A DNA stretch of 64,000 bases from Peribacillus muralis (GCF_001439925.1 NZ_LMBV01000012.1:62001-126000), one strand, 5' to 3'; numbered from the stretch's first letter, positions 18,661 through 28,428 are shown. The notes: generated by a model not told the origin, from the sequence alone. A program made the numbers and translations.

Positions 18661-20766
18661 GTGTTATCTATTCCGGATGATAAAATTAGACCATTCATAA
18701 CTATAACAATTGATCAGCCTGCACTTTCAGTCCAAAATATTCTTAAGATAGAGGAACCTTTCTTCTTTCTTATGAAGGAAAATCAAGTGTTTGCGTATAT
18801 CCGCATGGATGACCTCCCGTTTAATGAAACAATAACGACAGCCGATCAGCTTTTACAGTATGCATTTTCAATTGATAATGTCTGTAAATTGACGCCTAAC
18901 ATATCCTTGCCGCTTCTGTTTCAAATCATCGGTGAACCTATCGTCCTAATAAAAACGGATGAGGGTCTGCTTACCGGTTATGTAAAAAGGGAAGATGTGT
19001 TAGCTGAATTATTCAAGCAGGACAGCAAACAAAATTTAGATTTACTAAAAGTCATTTTAACCTCCATTCCGATGGGGATTTTTGTGGCTGATAAAGACAG
19101 AAATATCGTGAACTTCAATGAATCAGGCTTGAAGATGATAAAAAAGTCTGCTGAACGAGTCCTTAATGAACCTGCTGTCAACATTTTCAATAAGCAGCAT
19201 ATACATAGCGTGTTTGCAAGCGGTGGCAGCATTCTGAATCAGTTGGAGATTACTGATGTCATGAGTGTGCTTGTCGACTATAGCCCAATTCTAAACCATC
19301 AAAAAGAAGTAGAAGGCCTGATCATCATCGTCCAGGATTTACCGATGGTTGAGGAGATGGCCATGGAAATAGAATTGATAAAAAGCTCGAACAAAGATTT
19401 AAATGCCATTTTAGCGAATATCTATGATGAAATATTGGTAGTCAATCAAAAAGGTGAGCTGCTGCGCTACAGTGACCGGATCATCTCAGGCTTCTGGGGA
19501 AAGGACTTAAAAGATTACATCGGGACGAACCTCTTGCAATTAGAAGATGAAGGGATCTTTAATCCTTCGGTTACCCGATTAGTTCTTGAACAAAAAAAGA
19601 AAGTATCGATTGTCCAAGATACGAAAATGAATAAGAAAGTCCTTTCGGTCGGGACCCCCGTTTTCAATGAAAAAGGGGATATAGACCGTATCGTCATCGC
19701 ATCAAGAGACATAACGGAGACGACACAATTGAAATCGGAATTAAATGAAATGAGGAAAGAACTGGACTCATTCAAAAAACAAGATCAATTTTATAAAGAG
19801 TTGATCTTTGCAAGTCCTAAAATGGAGCAAATCATCAGCCAAGTCAAGAAAATCGCTCATTTTTCATCTACTGTATTAATCAATGGGGAGTCGGGGGTAG
19901 GTAAAGAAGTGATAGCTGAAGCCATTCATAAAATGGGCAGGCGGTCCAAGCAACCTTTCCTGAAGATCAATTGCGGGGCGATTCCAGAAAACCTCCTCGA
20001 AAGTGAACTGTTCGGTTATACGAAGGGTTCCTTTACAGGTGCGGATAAAAATGGCAAGGTAGGATACTTTCAACAGGCTAATAAAGGTGTTTTATTCCTT
20101 GATGAAGTGGGTGACATGCCTATACAACTGCAAGTCAAGCTGCTGCGTGTTCTCCAGGAACAAGAAGTGATCCCGATTGGCAGCACTACCCCCATTTCCA
20201 TTGATGTTCAAATTGTTGCGGCCACGAACAAGAGCCTGGAAAAAATGGTCGAGATGGGGACGTTCAGAGAAGATTTATTCTACCGATTGAACGTCATTCC
20301 CATACATGTGCCTCCTTTAAGGGAAAGACCTGAAGATATACCGCCGCTAGCCTTTCATTTCCTGCAAAAACTGAATGAAAGGTATCACCGGAATTACCAC
20401 TTTTCCCCCGATGCCCTGAATATACTAGAAGTCTATACTTGGCCCGGGAACATTCGTGAGTTGCAAAACATGATTGAAAGATTGGTTGTATCTGCAGATG
20501 AAGAGATGATCGATGCTGACTTCATTCAACGGTACATTCCTGTCGGCAGTGACTTTAAACAAACGAAACCCATCATTACGAGAATTATTCCTCTGCAGGA
20601 AGCACAGGATCATGTCGAAGAGCAATTGATCATGCTTGCGATGAAACAGTATAAAACTACGACCAAAGCGGCAAAAGCGCTCGGGATAAGTCAATCGTCA
20701 GTGAGCAGGAAGTATCAAAAGGTGTTAGCTGAACAGAATAAGCGAATCGAAAATAATGCATATTGA
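18661..20766 (+). CDS. Sigma-54-dependent enhancer-binding regulator of putrescine use
   Basis: About 701 residues. An N-terminal sensory region of about 130 residues resembles CBS-type modules, then come two PAS-like domains ('MGIFVADKDRNIVNFNESGL'; 'DEILVVNQKGELLRYSD'), the AAA+ domain and a C-terminal Fis/TyrR-like helix-turn-helix ('TTKAAKALGISQSSVSRKYQ'). Walker A GESGVGKE is near residue 409. The sigma-54 contact loop reads GSFTGA (about 456-461), a variant of GAFTGA, and Walker B is 'GVLFLDEVGD'. GTG 18661 is chosen for its AAAGGAGAG; ATG 18568 would add 31 residues but has no good site. Target genes are probably the flanking importer and patA. Confidence 0.9.
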   Translation: MLSIPDDKIRPFITITIDQPALSVQNILKIEEPFFFLMKENQVFAYIRMDDLPFNETITTADQLLQYAFSIDNVCKLTPNISLPLLFQIIGEPIVLIKTDEGLLTGYVKREDVLAELFKQDSKQNLDLLKVILTSIPMGIFVADKDRNIVNFNESGLKMIKKSAERVLNEPAVNIFNKQHIHSVFASGGSILNQLEITDVMSVLVDYSPILNHQKEVEGLIIIVQDLPMVEEMAMEIELIKSSNKDLNAILANIYDEILVVNQKGELLRYSDRIISGFWGKDLKDYIGTNLLQLEDEGIFNPSVTRLVLEQKKKVSIVQDTKMNKKVLSVGTPVFNEKGDIDRIVIASRDITETTQLKSELNEMRKELDSFKKQDQFYKELIFASPKMEQIISQVKKIAHFSSTVLINGESGVGKEVIAEAIHKMGRRSKQPFLKINCGAIPENLLESELFGYTKGSFTGADKNGKVGYFQQANKGVLFLDEVGDMPIQLQVKLLRVLQEQEVIPIGSTTPISIDVQIVAATNKSLEKMVEMGTFREDLFYRLNVIPIHVPPLRERPEDIPPLAFHFLQKLNERYHRNYHFSPDALNILEVYTWPGNIRELQNMIERLVVSADEEMIDADFIQRYIPVGSDFKQTKPIITRIIPLQEAQDHVEEQLIMLAMKQYKTTTKAAKALGISQSSVSRKYQKVLAEQNKRIENNAY

Positions 20767-20771
20767 ATAAA

Positions 20772-20817
20772 TGCCGTTGTCGAGTGATGAAAATCACTTG
20801 TCAGCGGCTTTTTTTAT
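20772..20817 (+). terminator. intrinsic terminator of the sigma-54 regulator
   Basis: GCCGTTGTCGAGTGAT pairs with ATCACTTGTCAGCGGC with three wobble or mismatched positions, then TTTTTTT. Confidence 0.8.
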
Positions 20818-20855
20818 AAACGATATTACAGGATGATTATGCAAAGTGAACTATG

Positions 20856-20873
20856 ATATGCAATTTTGCATAT
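20856..20873 (+). promoter_or_regulatory. candidate enhancer site upstream of patA
   Basis: ATATGCAA-TT-TTGCATAT, an inverted repeat with perfect 8-bp arms, about 50 bp upstream of the -24 element. A further half site TTATGCAA lies just upstream (about 20837-20844). It shares TTTGCAT with the site upstream of the importer. Confidence 0.6.
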
Positions 20874-20921
20874 TTTTAGAGAGGATTATCAAAAGGAATG
20901 CGCTTTTATAGGTTAATTAAT

Positions 20922-20938
20922 TTGGCATGGTTCTTGCT
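20922..20938 (+). promoter_or_regulatory. sigma-54 (SigL) promoter of patA
   Basis: TTGGCATGGTTCTTGCT: GG at 20924-20925 and GC at 20936-20937, with consensus spacing and a near-consensus TGGCAT-N6-TTGCT. It is the better of the two sigma-54 promoters here. Confidence 0.82.
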
Positions 20939-21006
20939 TGATTAGTAAGTATAAGAAAAAAGGGAGGTAAGCATCAAAGTTTCATAAAAGAAGCGATTTT
21001 CATTAA

Positions 21007-22416
<1,410 letters not shown>

Positions 22417-22427
22417 TCGGTATCTGC

Positions 22428-22457
22428 AAAAAAGACAGCCTTAGGGCTGTCTTTTTT
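22428..22457 (+). terminator. intrinsic terminator of patA
   Basis: AAAAAAGACAGCC (22428-22440), loop TTAG, GGCTGTCTTTTTT (22445-22457), perfect. Confidence 0.92.
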
Positions 22458-22584
22458 GCTTTTTGAGTTTGTTTACGTCTTGCTCCAGTGCTGCGGATAT
22501 GCAATCAACTTATGAAGATGCCGGATTTATACATGAAAAAGAGCCATTACGACAATGATTTAATTCCTTTAACGTAATTTGGTA

Positions 22585-22593
22585 TGTTATAAT
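22585..22593 (+). promoter_or_regulatory. extended -10 promoter of yphE
   Basis: TGTTATAAT, a TGn extended -10 followed by TATAAT, 29 bases upstream of the start. No clear -35 box. Confidence 0.45.
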
Positions 22594-22621
22594 AATTTCT
22601 GGAAAAAGGAGTGATAAATAT

Positions 22622-22819
22622 ATGACACCTGCTCTGCAAAAAATGTGGATATCCTTCATAGCTATGGGCTTTATGGCGATCTCGATATTTCTTATCTACA
22701 TAAGCCGATATAAGTCTAAAGGTTTTTGGCGAGGCTTGTCAGCAATCATCGCATACATACTCATGATACTAGCCGGCTTGATCATCATTGTCGTTGTTCT
22801 TAGCGGGCCAACCACTTGA
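22622..22819 (+). CDS. yphE: YphE-family small membrane protein (DUF2768)
   Basis: 65 residues with two membrane helices ('MWISFIAMGFMAISIFLIYI' and 'AIIAYILMILAGLIIIVVVL') separated by a basic loop. Function unknown. Size and position next to yphF and spoIVA match YphE. AAAAAGGAG precedes ATG 22622. Confidence 0.8.
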   Translation: MTPALQKMWISFIAMGFMAISIFLIYISRYKSKGFWRGLSAIIAYILMILAGLIIIVVVLSGPTT

Positions 22820-22832
22820 TAGGTGAGGGGAA

Positions 22833-23558
22833 ATGATGAAGAATTTTTTCAAAATATTATGTGTATTAACCATTTCGGTCGCATTATCCGGCTGTTTATA
22901 TCCGGAGAAGCAAAAAATGCAAAATCAACTGCCTTATAAAGAGCAAATGCAATCCGTTCAAAGTGCCGTCGATCAATTTCAAAAAGATGAAGGTGGCATA
23001 TTGCCAATCGTTACAAAAGATGCCGAGACACCGATTTATCAAAAGTATGTTATTAAATTTTCCAAGATTTCTCCCAGGTACATGGCAGAATCGCCGGAAA
23101 ATGCCTATGAATCTGGCGGTATTTTTCAATATGTCCTAGTCGATGTTGAGAACGATCCGACTGTAAAATTGCTTGATGTGAGGATGGCACAGAAGATTCA
23201 GGAAGTTTCCTTGAGACTGACAGCGTATCAGCAGAGCAACGGATACCCGCCATTCAAGGAAAGGTTATCCGATAATGTATTTACTCTCGATCATGAAAAA
23301 ATGGGTCTGAAGGAAGCACCCACGGTCACGAGCCCCTTCTCACAAAGAGATCTATATCTTGTAGTCGATGGGCAAGGAAATATTTTTGTGGACTATACCC
23401 CTGATTTACTAGAAGCTTTGAAGGGACATGAAGCAGAAATCAAGCCTGGTGATGATATCAGGGAACTGCTTGTGCAAAATTCGGAGTTCGTTCCTGCTTA
23501 TTCATTGCCGTATACAATTGATGCAAAAACAAATAATCCAGTTTTTCTTACAAAATAG
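22833..23558 (+). CDS. yphF: Lipoprotein YphF
   Basis: 241 residues (or 240 from ATG 22836). An N-terminal lipoprotein signal with lipobox LSGC; the mature protein should be anchored outside the membrane. Family of unknown function found upstream of spoIVA in Bacillus. The mature part contains a repeated 'VQSAVDQFQKDEGGILPI' / 'SLRLTAYQQSNGYPPFKE' type segment. yphE lies 13 bases upstream, so the two form an operon. Confidence 0.85.
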   Translation: MMKNFFKILCVLTISVALSGCLYPEKQKMQNQLPYKEQMQSVQSAVDQFQKDEGGILPIVTKDAETPIYQKYVIKFSKISPRYMAESPENAYESGGIFQYVLVDVENDPTVKLLDVRMAQKIQEVSLRLTAYQQSNGYPPFKERLSDNVFTLDHEKMGLKEAPTVTSPFSQRDLYLVVDGQGNIFVDYTPDLLEALKGHEAEIKPGDDIRELLVQNSEFVPAYSLPYTIDAKTNNPVFLTK

Positions 23559-23562
23559 GCAT

Positions 23563-23608
23563 AACCCTTCTTCTACAAAATATATTGTAGGGGAAGGGTT
23601 ATTTCTTT
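23563..23608 (+). terminator. intrinsic terminator of yphE-yphF
   Basis: AACCCTTCTTCTACAA (23563-23578) pairs with TTGTAGGGGAAGGGTT (23585-23600) with two G-U pairs, then ATTTCTTT. Confidence 0.8.
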
Positions 23609-23692
23609 ATCTTCATTTCATCTTACTTTTAAAATAACAACCCTTATATAAAATTTCTGGTGGAGGAAGGGATGAAACCAGGGAAATAATTG

Positions 23693-23722
23693 GAATAAAT
23701 TTTTAGGACAACATCATAGATA
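23693..23722 (+). promoter_or_regulatory. possible sigma-E promoter of spoIVA
   Basis: GAATAAA (23693-23699), 15-bp spacer, CATAGATA (23715-23722). It loosely fits the sigma-E pattern (KMATATT, CATACAMT). spoIVA is sigma-E controlled in B. subtilis. The match is weak. Confidence 0.3.
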
Positions 23723-23788
23723 TATAGTGTCCTAAATAAAGCAAAGAGATAAACGAAATCCCAAAAAGCTAATTCGGGAGGGGATACC

Positions 23789-25267
23789 TTGGAAAAGGTA
23801 GATATTTTTAAAGATATAGCGGAACGGACCGGCGGCGACATATATTTAGGGGTGGTCGGTGCCGTCAGGACTGGGAAATCGACATTTATTAAAAAATTCA
23901 TGGAGTTAGTCGTTATACCTAATATCCCGTCAGAGGCTGACCGTGCACGAGCACAGGATGAATTGCCCCAAAGTGCTGCCGGAAAAACGATCATGACGAC
24001 AGAGCCTAAATTCGTACCGAATCATGCAGCATCGATTTCTGTTGCCGAAGGTTTGGAAGTGAACATTCGTTTAGTGGATTGTGTCGGATATACGATACCT
24101 GGAGCTAAAGGGTGTGAAGATGAAAATGGACCGCGCATGATCCATACGCCTTGGTATGAGGATCCGATCCCGTTCAATGAAGCGGCGGAAATAGGTACAC
24201 GCAAAGTGATTCAAGATCATTCCACATTAGGTGTAGTCGTTACGACGGATGGTTCAATAGGAGAAATTCCACGGAGTGATTATTTAGAGGCGGAGGAAAG
24301 GGTAGTAGAAGAATTAAAGGAGGTTGGCAAGCCGTTTATCATGATTGTCAATTCCGTTCAGCCCCACCATCCCAATACGGTAGCCTTAAAGGAGTCCCTT
24401 CAGGAAAAGTATGATATTCCTGTATTGGCTATGAGTGTCGAGGGAATGAGGGAATCGGATGTTTACAGCGTCCTCCGCGAAGCCCTTTATGAATTCCCGG
24501 TGCTTGAAGTCAATGTGAATCTCCCAAGCTGGGTCATGGTGCTGCGCGAGGATCATTGGTTAAGGGAAAGTTATCAGGAAGCGGTTAAAGAGACCGTGAA
24601 GGACATCAAACGCCTGAGGGATGTTGATCGAGTGGTCGGGCATTTCAATGAATTCGAGTTTATCGATCGCGCAGCACTTGCCGGTATAGAAATGGGTCAG
24701 GGGGTTGCTGAAATCGACCTATACGCCCCTGATGAACTCTATGATGAAATCCTGAAGGAAATCGTCGGGGTGGAGATACGGGGCAAGGATCATCTCTTAT
24801 CCTTGATGCAGGACTTTGCGTATGCGAAAGCGGAATATGATCAGGTAGCTGATGCGCTGAGGATGGTCAAACAAACCGGTTATGGAGTAGCGGCGCCTTC
24901 CCTGAATGATATGAGTCTTGATGAACCTGAAATTATCCGACAAGGAGCCAGGTTCGGTGTCAGGCTAAAAGCGGTAGCCCCTTCCATCCATATGATCAAG
25001 GTCGATGTCGAATCCGAATTCTCACCAATCATTGGAACGGAAAAACAGAGTGAAGAATTGGTACGATACTTGATGCAGGATTTCGAAGACAATCCACTTT
25101 CCATTTGGAACTCGGATATCTTTGGCAGAAGCCTGAGTTCATACGTTCGGGAAGGCATCCAGGTGAAATTGGCGATGATGCCGGACAATGCACGCTACAA
25201 ATTGAAAGAGACATTGGAGAGAATCATCAATGAGGGCAGTGGGGGCTTGATTGCCATCATCTTATAA
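23789..25267 (+). CDS. spoIVA: Stage IV sporulation protein A (coat basement ATPase)
   Basis: 492 residues, the full B. subtilis length. It is an ATPase that polymerises on the forespore surface and anchors the coat. Start TTG 23789 follows CGGGAGGGG and gives the conserved N-terminus 'MEKVDIFKDIAERTGG'. Walker A is 'GAVRTGKST' and the C-terminus 'EGSGGLIAIIL', needed for membrane anchoring through SpoVM, is intact. Confidence 0.98.
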   Translation: MEKVDIFKDIAERTGGDIYLGVVGAVRTGKSTFIKKFMELVVIPNIPSEADRARAQDELPQSAAGKTIMTTEPKFVPNHAASISVAEGLEVNIRLVDCVGYTIPGAKGCEDENGPRMIHTPWYEDPIPFNEAAEIGTRKVIQDHSTLGVVVTTDGSIGEIPRSDYLEAEERVVEELKEVGKPFIMIVNSVQPHHPNTVALKESLQEKYDIPVLAMSVEGMRESDVYSVLREALYEFPVLEVNVNLPSWVMVLREDHWLRESYQEAVKETVKDIKRLRDVDRVVGHFNEFEFIDRAALAGIEMGQGVAEIDLYAPDELYDEILKEIVGVEIRGKDHLLSLMQDFAYAKAEYDQVADALRMVKQTGYGVAAPSLNDMSLDEPEIIRQGARFGVRLKAVAPSIHMIKVDVESEFSPIIGTEKQSEELVRYLMQDFEDNPLSIWNSDIFGRSLSSYVREGIQVKLAMMPDNARYKLKETLERIINEGSGGLIAIIL

Positions 25268-25312
25268 TGCTACTTACGTAAAGACTGTTGTTCTTAAAAC
25301 GGAATTATTAAA

Positions 25313-25376
25313 GGTTGATTGGAGCAGATAGCGAGACTCCTGCTGGATAAGCGAGCATTGTAGGGGAAATCGACCA
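25313..25376 (+). repeat. shortened copy of a dispersed Bacillus intergenic repeat
   Basis: GGTTGATTGGAGC begins and GGGAAATCGACC ends a 64-base element with 'GCGAGACTCCTGCTGG' and 'AAGCGAGC' inside. The ends are imperfect inverted repeats (GGTTGATT, AATCGACC). It resembles, from memory, a short non-coding repeat common between genes in Bacillus and relatives, whose internal part is missing here. Confidence 0.55.
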
Positions 25377-25705
25377 CGCCGCATTACTTGGTGATTAGCA
25401 ACAAGATATGTGAAAACGGCTCTTCATAAAAAAACGTTGAAACGCTGGACCAACTCCTTTATTGGATTGGTCTTTTTACGTGCAATGGACGTAAGACCGT
25501 AAGAAAAATATCATTTATGATCGCTAATATTTGAAATAATCTGCTGTTTTTTAGTATAATCTTGAAAAAACCCTGTGGTTAAGCGATTTTCAGCAATATA
25601 ATAAGTTTAATTTCCTTAAAAAGGGGAAATGATGTATAGCGAAAGGCAAAATTTATAATATATACAATTATTAATGAAAAGATTCCCATTATTTTTTGAA
25701 TTCCC

Positions 25706-25733
25706 TTGCTAAGCTTATAGGGTTTGTGATAAT
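25706..25733 (+). promoter_or_regulatory. promoter of hbs
   Basis: TTGCTA (25706-25711), 16-bp spacer, GATAAT (25728-25733) with extended TG at 25725-25726. It predicts a leader of about 195 bases. Confidence 0.6.
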
Positions 25734-25869
25734 CTACATACAGAAAACGCGTTATAACAGCGATTCCAACCTATTTTTAACTTTTGGATTCATTTATTTG
25801 GAAATTTAATTGGCTTGGTCATCCCCGATTTTTGCAGGGGGTGAAAATGTGCGAAACGAAATTAATATC

Positions 25870-25904
25870 AAATCACTATTATAGTGTTGTAATAATGATT
25901 TTTT
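25870..25904 (+). promoter_or_regulatory. hairpin with short T run in the hbs leader
   Basis: AAATCACTATTA (25870-25881) pairs with TAATAATGATTT (25890-25901) at 11 of 12 positions and is followed by more T, 33 bases upstream of hbs. It could be an attenuator or an mRNA-stabilising stem. Confidence 0.5.
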
Positions 25905-25936
25905 ATAAAGATTCCTTTTGGGAGGAGGTGAATGGC

Positions 25937-26209
25937 ATGAACAAAACAGAATTGATTAATGAAGTTGTTACAGCAACTGAAATATCTAAGAAAGACGCTA
26001 CAAAAGCAGTTGATGCTGTTTTTGATACAATTTTAGAAGCTCTGAAAAACGGTGATAAAGTCCAATTGATTGGTTTTGGTAACTTTGAAGTTCGTGAGCG
26101 TGCGGCTCGTAAAGGACGCAATCCACAAACTGGTGACGAAATCGAAATTGCAGCTAGCAAAGTGCCAGCTTTCAAACCTGGTAAAGCACTGAAAGATGCA
26201 GTGAAGTAA
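25937..26209 (+). CDS. hbs: DNA-binding protein HU (HBsu)
   Basis: 90 residues, the standard HU length. Signature '[20 protein letters not shown]' covers the DNA-contacting arm. It is the main nucleoid protein. ATG 25937 follows a very strong GGGAGGAGGTG. A two-codon frame ATG-GCA-TGA (25932-25940) overlaps the start but is only one base from the ribosome binding site. Confidence 0.98.
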   Translation: MNKTELINEVVTATEISKKDATKAVDAVFDTILEALKNGDKVQLIGFGNFEVRERAARKGRNPQTGDEIEIAASKVPAFKPGKALKDAVK

Positions 26210-26242
26210 TTCTACCTTTTACATACGGGTGCTTCACCGGAT

Positions 26243-26272
26243 AGGGCCGCGTGCAAACGCGGTCCTTTTTTT
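26243..26272 (+). terminator. intrinsic terminator of hbs
   Basis: GGGCCGCGT and ACGCGGTCC form a GC-rich 9-bp stem with one G-U pair around a four-base loop, then TTTTTTT. Confidence 0.9.
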
Positions 26273-26300
26273 GCTTCTTAATTTCCATCTGTGATAATAT
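26271..26300 (+). promoter_or_regulatory. promoter of folE-mtrB
   Basis: TTGCTT (26271-26276), then GATAAT (26293-26298, 16-bp spacer) within TGTGATAATAT. It resembles the hbs promoter. A second possible promoter, CTGACT-N17-TACAAT, lies at about 26378-26406. Confidence 0.55.
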
Positions 26301-26449
26301 AAAGGACAGTGATCAGTTTAGGAACGCTGTATAAGTTGAATGAGTCAGAAAGAAATGGCGTTACGGAAGATACGGTTCTGACTAGGCGATAAATGGATGA
26401 TACAATAGTGCAGATGTTACGGGCTGCGTTACCGATAGGATTGAAAATA

Positions 26450-26477
26450 TCAGGGTATGGTTACCTTGGGTTTTTTT
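26450..26477 (+). promoter_or_regulatory. hairpin with T7 run in the folE leader
   Basis: CAGGGTA and TACCTTG pair around ATGGT, followed by GGTTTTTTT, about 40 bases upstream of folE. Upstream, AGTCAGAA and TTCTGACT (within about 26342-26383) form another perfect 8-bp stem. The leader may be regulated by attenuation; no known riboswitch was recognised. Confidence 0.4.
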
Positions 26478-26518
26478 GAATACATACTATTTTTGGATTT
26501 TTTAGGAGGTACGGATAA

Positions 26519-27085
26519 ATGGCTAATGTAGATCATGCCAAAATAGAGGAAGCGATCAAGATGCTTCTTGAGGCTGTAGGGGAAGACCCGACTAGAGAAG
26601 GACTGCTTGATACACCTGCACGTGTCGCAAGGATGTATGAAGAAATTTTTTCTGGACTTAATCAGGATCCAAAGGAATATTTCGATACGGTTTTTGGCGA
26701 GGACCATGAAGAGCTCGTCCTAGTAAAGGATATCCCGTTTTACTCGGTCTGTGAGCATCACTTAGTCCCTTTTTATGGTAAAGCGCATGTGGCATACATT
26801 CCGAAAAACGGAAAAGTGACCGGCTTAAGCAAATTGGCGCGTGCGGTCGAAGCCGTATCAAAGCGTCCGCAGCTTCAGGAGCGCATCACCTCGACAGTGG
26901 CCGATTCGATAATGGAAAAACTTGAACCTCATGGTGTAATGGTGGTGGTCGAGGCTGAACATATGTGCATGACGATGCGCGGCGTCAAGAAACCAGGTTC
27001 CAAAACCATCACCTCCGCTGTAAGGGGCACGTTCGCGAAAGACCATCGGACAAGGGCGGAAGTGTTGGCATTCATTAAAGACTAA
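26519..27085 (+). CDS. folE: GTP cyclohydrolase I (FolE/MtrA)
   Basis: 188 residues. It converts GTP to 7,8-dihydroneopterin triphosphate, the first step of folate synthesis. The zinc ligands are in '[16 protein letters not shown]' and '[15 protein letters not shown]'. TAGGAGGTA precedes ATG 26519. It lies 14 bases upstream of mtrB, the classic mtrAB operon. Confidence 0.97.
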   Translation: MANVDHAKIEEAIKMLLEAVGEDPTREGLLDTPARVARMYEEIFSGLNQDPKEYFDTVFGEDHEELVLVKDIPFYSVCEHHLVPFYGKAHVAYIPKNGKVTGLSKLARAVEAVSKRPQLQERITSTVADSIMEKLEPHGVMVVVEAEHMCMTMRGVKKPGSKTITSAVRGTFAKDHRTRAEVLAFIKD

Positions 27086-27099
27086 GGGGGAAGGATAAA

Positions 27100-27348
27100 A
27101 TGAATGAGAAAAAGATTCTGAATGACTTTGTCGTAATCAAAGCGATTGAGGATAGTGTGAATGTGATCGGATTAACAAGAGGAACGGACACCAAGTTCCA
27201 TCACTCGGAGAAGCTTGACTCTGGAGAGGTGATGATCGCGCAATTCACGGAGCATACCTCGGCGATCAAAATCAGGGGACATGCCAAAGTGTATACGCCA
27301 TTCGGTGAGATAGAAAGTGATTCTAAAAAAAATCCAGCCGATAAATAA
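27100..27348 (+). CDS. mtrB: Tryptophan RNA-binding attenuation protein TRAP
   Basis: 82 residues, slightly longer than B. subtilis TRAP (75) through its C-terminal tail. 'DFVVIKA', '[20 protein letters not shown]' and '[14 protein letters not shown]' hold the tryptophan-binding and KKR-type RNA-binding residues. The 11-mer binds GAG/UAG repeats in trp leader RNA when tryptophan is plentiful. Notably no trp genes lie in the aro supraoperon 4.5 kb downstream. Confidence 0.96.
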   Translation: MNEKKILNDFVVIKAIEDSVNVIGLTRGTDTKFHHSEKLDSGEVMIAQFTEHTSAIKIRGHAKVYTPFGEIESDSKKNPADK

Positions 27349-27510
27349 TAACTTTTAAGAATTGCTTAAGACTAAATCAATCATCTGATATCACGTTTAA
27401 CAAGCTGGAAATTCCCCGCATCCATTTTTTTGAAGGTACGAAGCTGGCGGCTTCCTTATTTATGGAAGTTTCTTTTTATAAACGTTGTCCATTTCATCTG
27501 ATTGTTTTTA

Positions 27511-27519
27511 TGGTATAAT
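27511..27519 (+). promoter_or_regulatory. extended -10 promoter of hepS-menG-hepT
   Basis: TGGTATAAT (TGn plus consensus TATAAT at 27514-27519), about 75 bases upstream of hepS. No good -35 box. Confidence 0.55.
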
Positions 27520-27594
27520 AATGTGTATTTTACACAGACAGAAACCAATAGGCATGAAAAAAATTATCTTTCAGGGATGCAAGGGTGATCTCAA

Positions 27595-28425
27595 TTGTTA
27601 AACATAACGGACGACAAAAGCCAATTAAAACAAGTAATAGAAAAGAAAGCTCAACATCCATATTTATTGAAGTTTATACAAAAGCCAAACTTGGACGAAG
27701 ATAAATTGTTATTGCTTTGGGGATTGTTTAGCGATTTGGACGTTATTAGCGAAAAAAGGGATCAATACATCACTTCGACCATGCTTGTGCAAATCGCCCT
27801 CGATACCCATGAAATCGTGTCGAATTCAGGTGAGGGATTGGAATTGCCTGAGGTATTGAAAAACCGCCAATTGCAAGTTCTTGCCGGTGACTATTACAGT
27901 GGGCTGTACTACCAGGTTCTTGCCAGTGTGGGAAATGTGGAGATGATCCGTATACTTTCAGGTGCCATAAAAAAAATAAATGATAATAAAATCATCCTTT
28001 ATCAAAAAGGGTCGATTAAAGATGTACAATCTCTTTTAACGACCATAAAAGCGATCGAAGCTTCGCTGATCCATAAACTCGCGGCCTATTATAATCAGCC
28101 TGGCTGGATCGATTTCTCCGAAGATTTTCTGCTTTTGAATAGGCTTCATGCCGAGAAAAGCTGTTATCTGAAGTCGGGTCAATCGATCATATTCGATGTC
28201 CTTAGGGATATGCCTTCAAGTAATCCAAACAGTCAGGACGAACTGACTTCAGAAAAGGAAGAACGGGTCCGGGTCAGATTCGAAAAGTGCTTGGTGGATG
28301 CGAGGAAATCGTTGGAGCGTTCGATGCAAAAGCTGGTGAAAGTGGATGATGACCTAAAGGATCGCGTGAAGGTACTCATGAAGCAAACAGGAAGTATAGC
28401 AAATTCATATGTGAAAGAAGGGTGA
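27595..28425 (+). CDS. hepS: Heptaprenyl diphosphate synthase subunit 1
   Basis: 276 residues. It is the small, non-catalytic subunit that sets chain length in the synthase making the menaquinone-7 side chain. 'HPYLLKF', 'DEDKLLLLWGLF', 'LAGDYYSGLYYQVLA' match the B. subtilis HepS pattern. TTG 27595 follows AAGGGTGATC. The genes hepS-menG-hepT are contiguous. Confidence 0.92.
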   Translation: MLNITDDKSQLKQVIEKKAQHPYLLKFIQKPNLDEDKLLLLWGLFSDLDVISEKRDQYITSTMLVQIALDTHEIVSNSGEGLELPEVLKNRQLQVLAGDYYSGLYYQVLASVGNVEMIRILSGAIKKINDNKIILYQKGSIKDVQSLLTTIKAIEASLIHKLAAYYNQPGWIDFSEDFLLLNRLHAEKSCYLKSGQSIIFDVLRDMPSSNPNSQDELTSEKEERVRVRFEKCLVDARKSLERSMQKLVKVDDDLKDRVKVLMKQTGSIANSYVKEG

Positions 28426-28428
28426 ATC

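Larger units (their letters stand above)
25268..25936. other. 669-base gap between spoIVA and hbs
   Basis: No supported gene. It holds the repeat at 25313-25376, a weak terminator (25447-25477, GACCAA and TTGGTC with TTTTT), the hbs promoter (25706-25733) and a leader hairpin (25870-25904). The open frame that enters hbs from 25784 has no ribosome binding site and is leader sequence. Confidence 0.7.

Noticed and set aside
25784-25936. In-frame upstream extension of hbs (51 extra codons)
   Set aside because: HU proteins are about 90 residues and the strong ribosome binding site lies at 25921-25930, directly before ATG 25937.
26300-26518. Tetrahydrofolate riboswitch upstream of folE
   Set aside because: I could not find the conserved core of that riboswitch; the stems seen are different.
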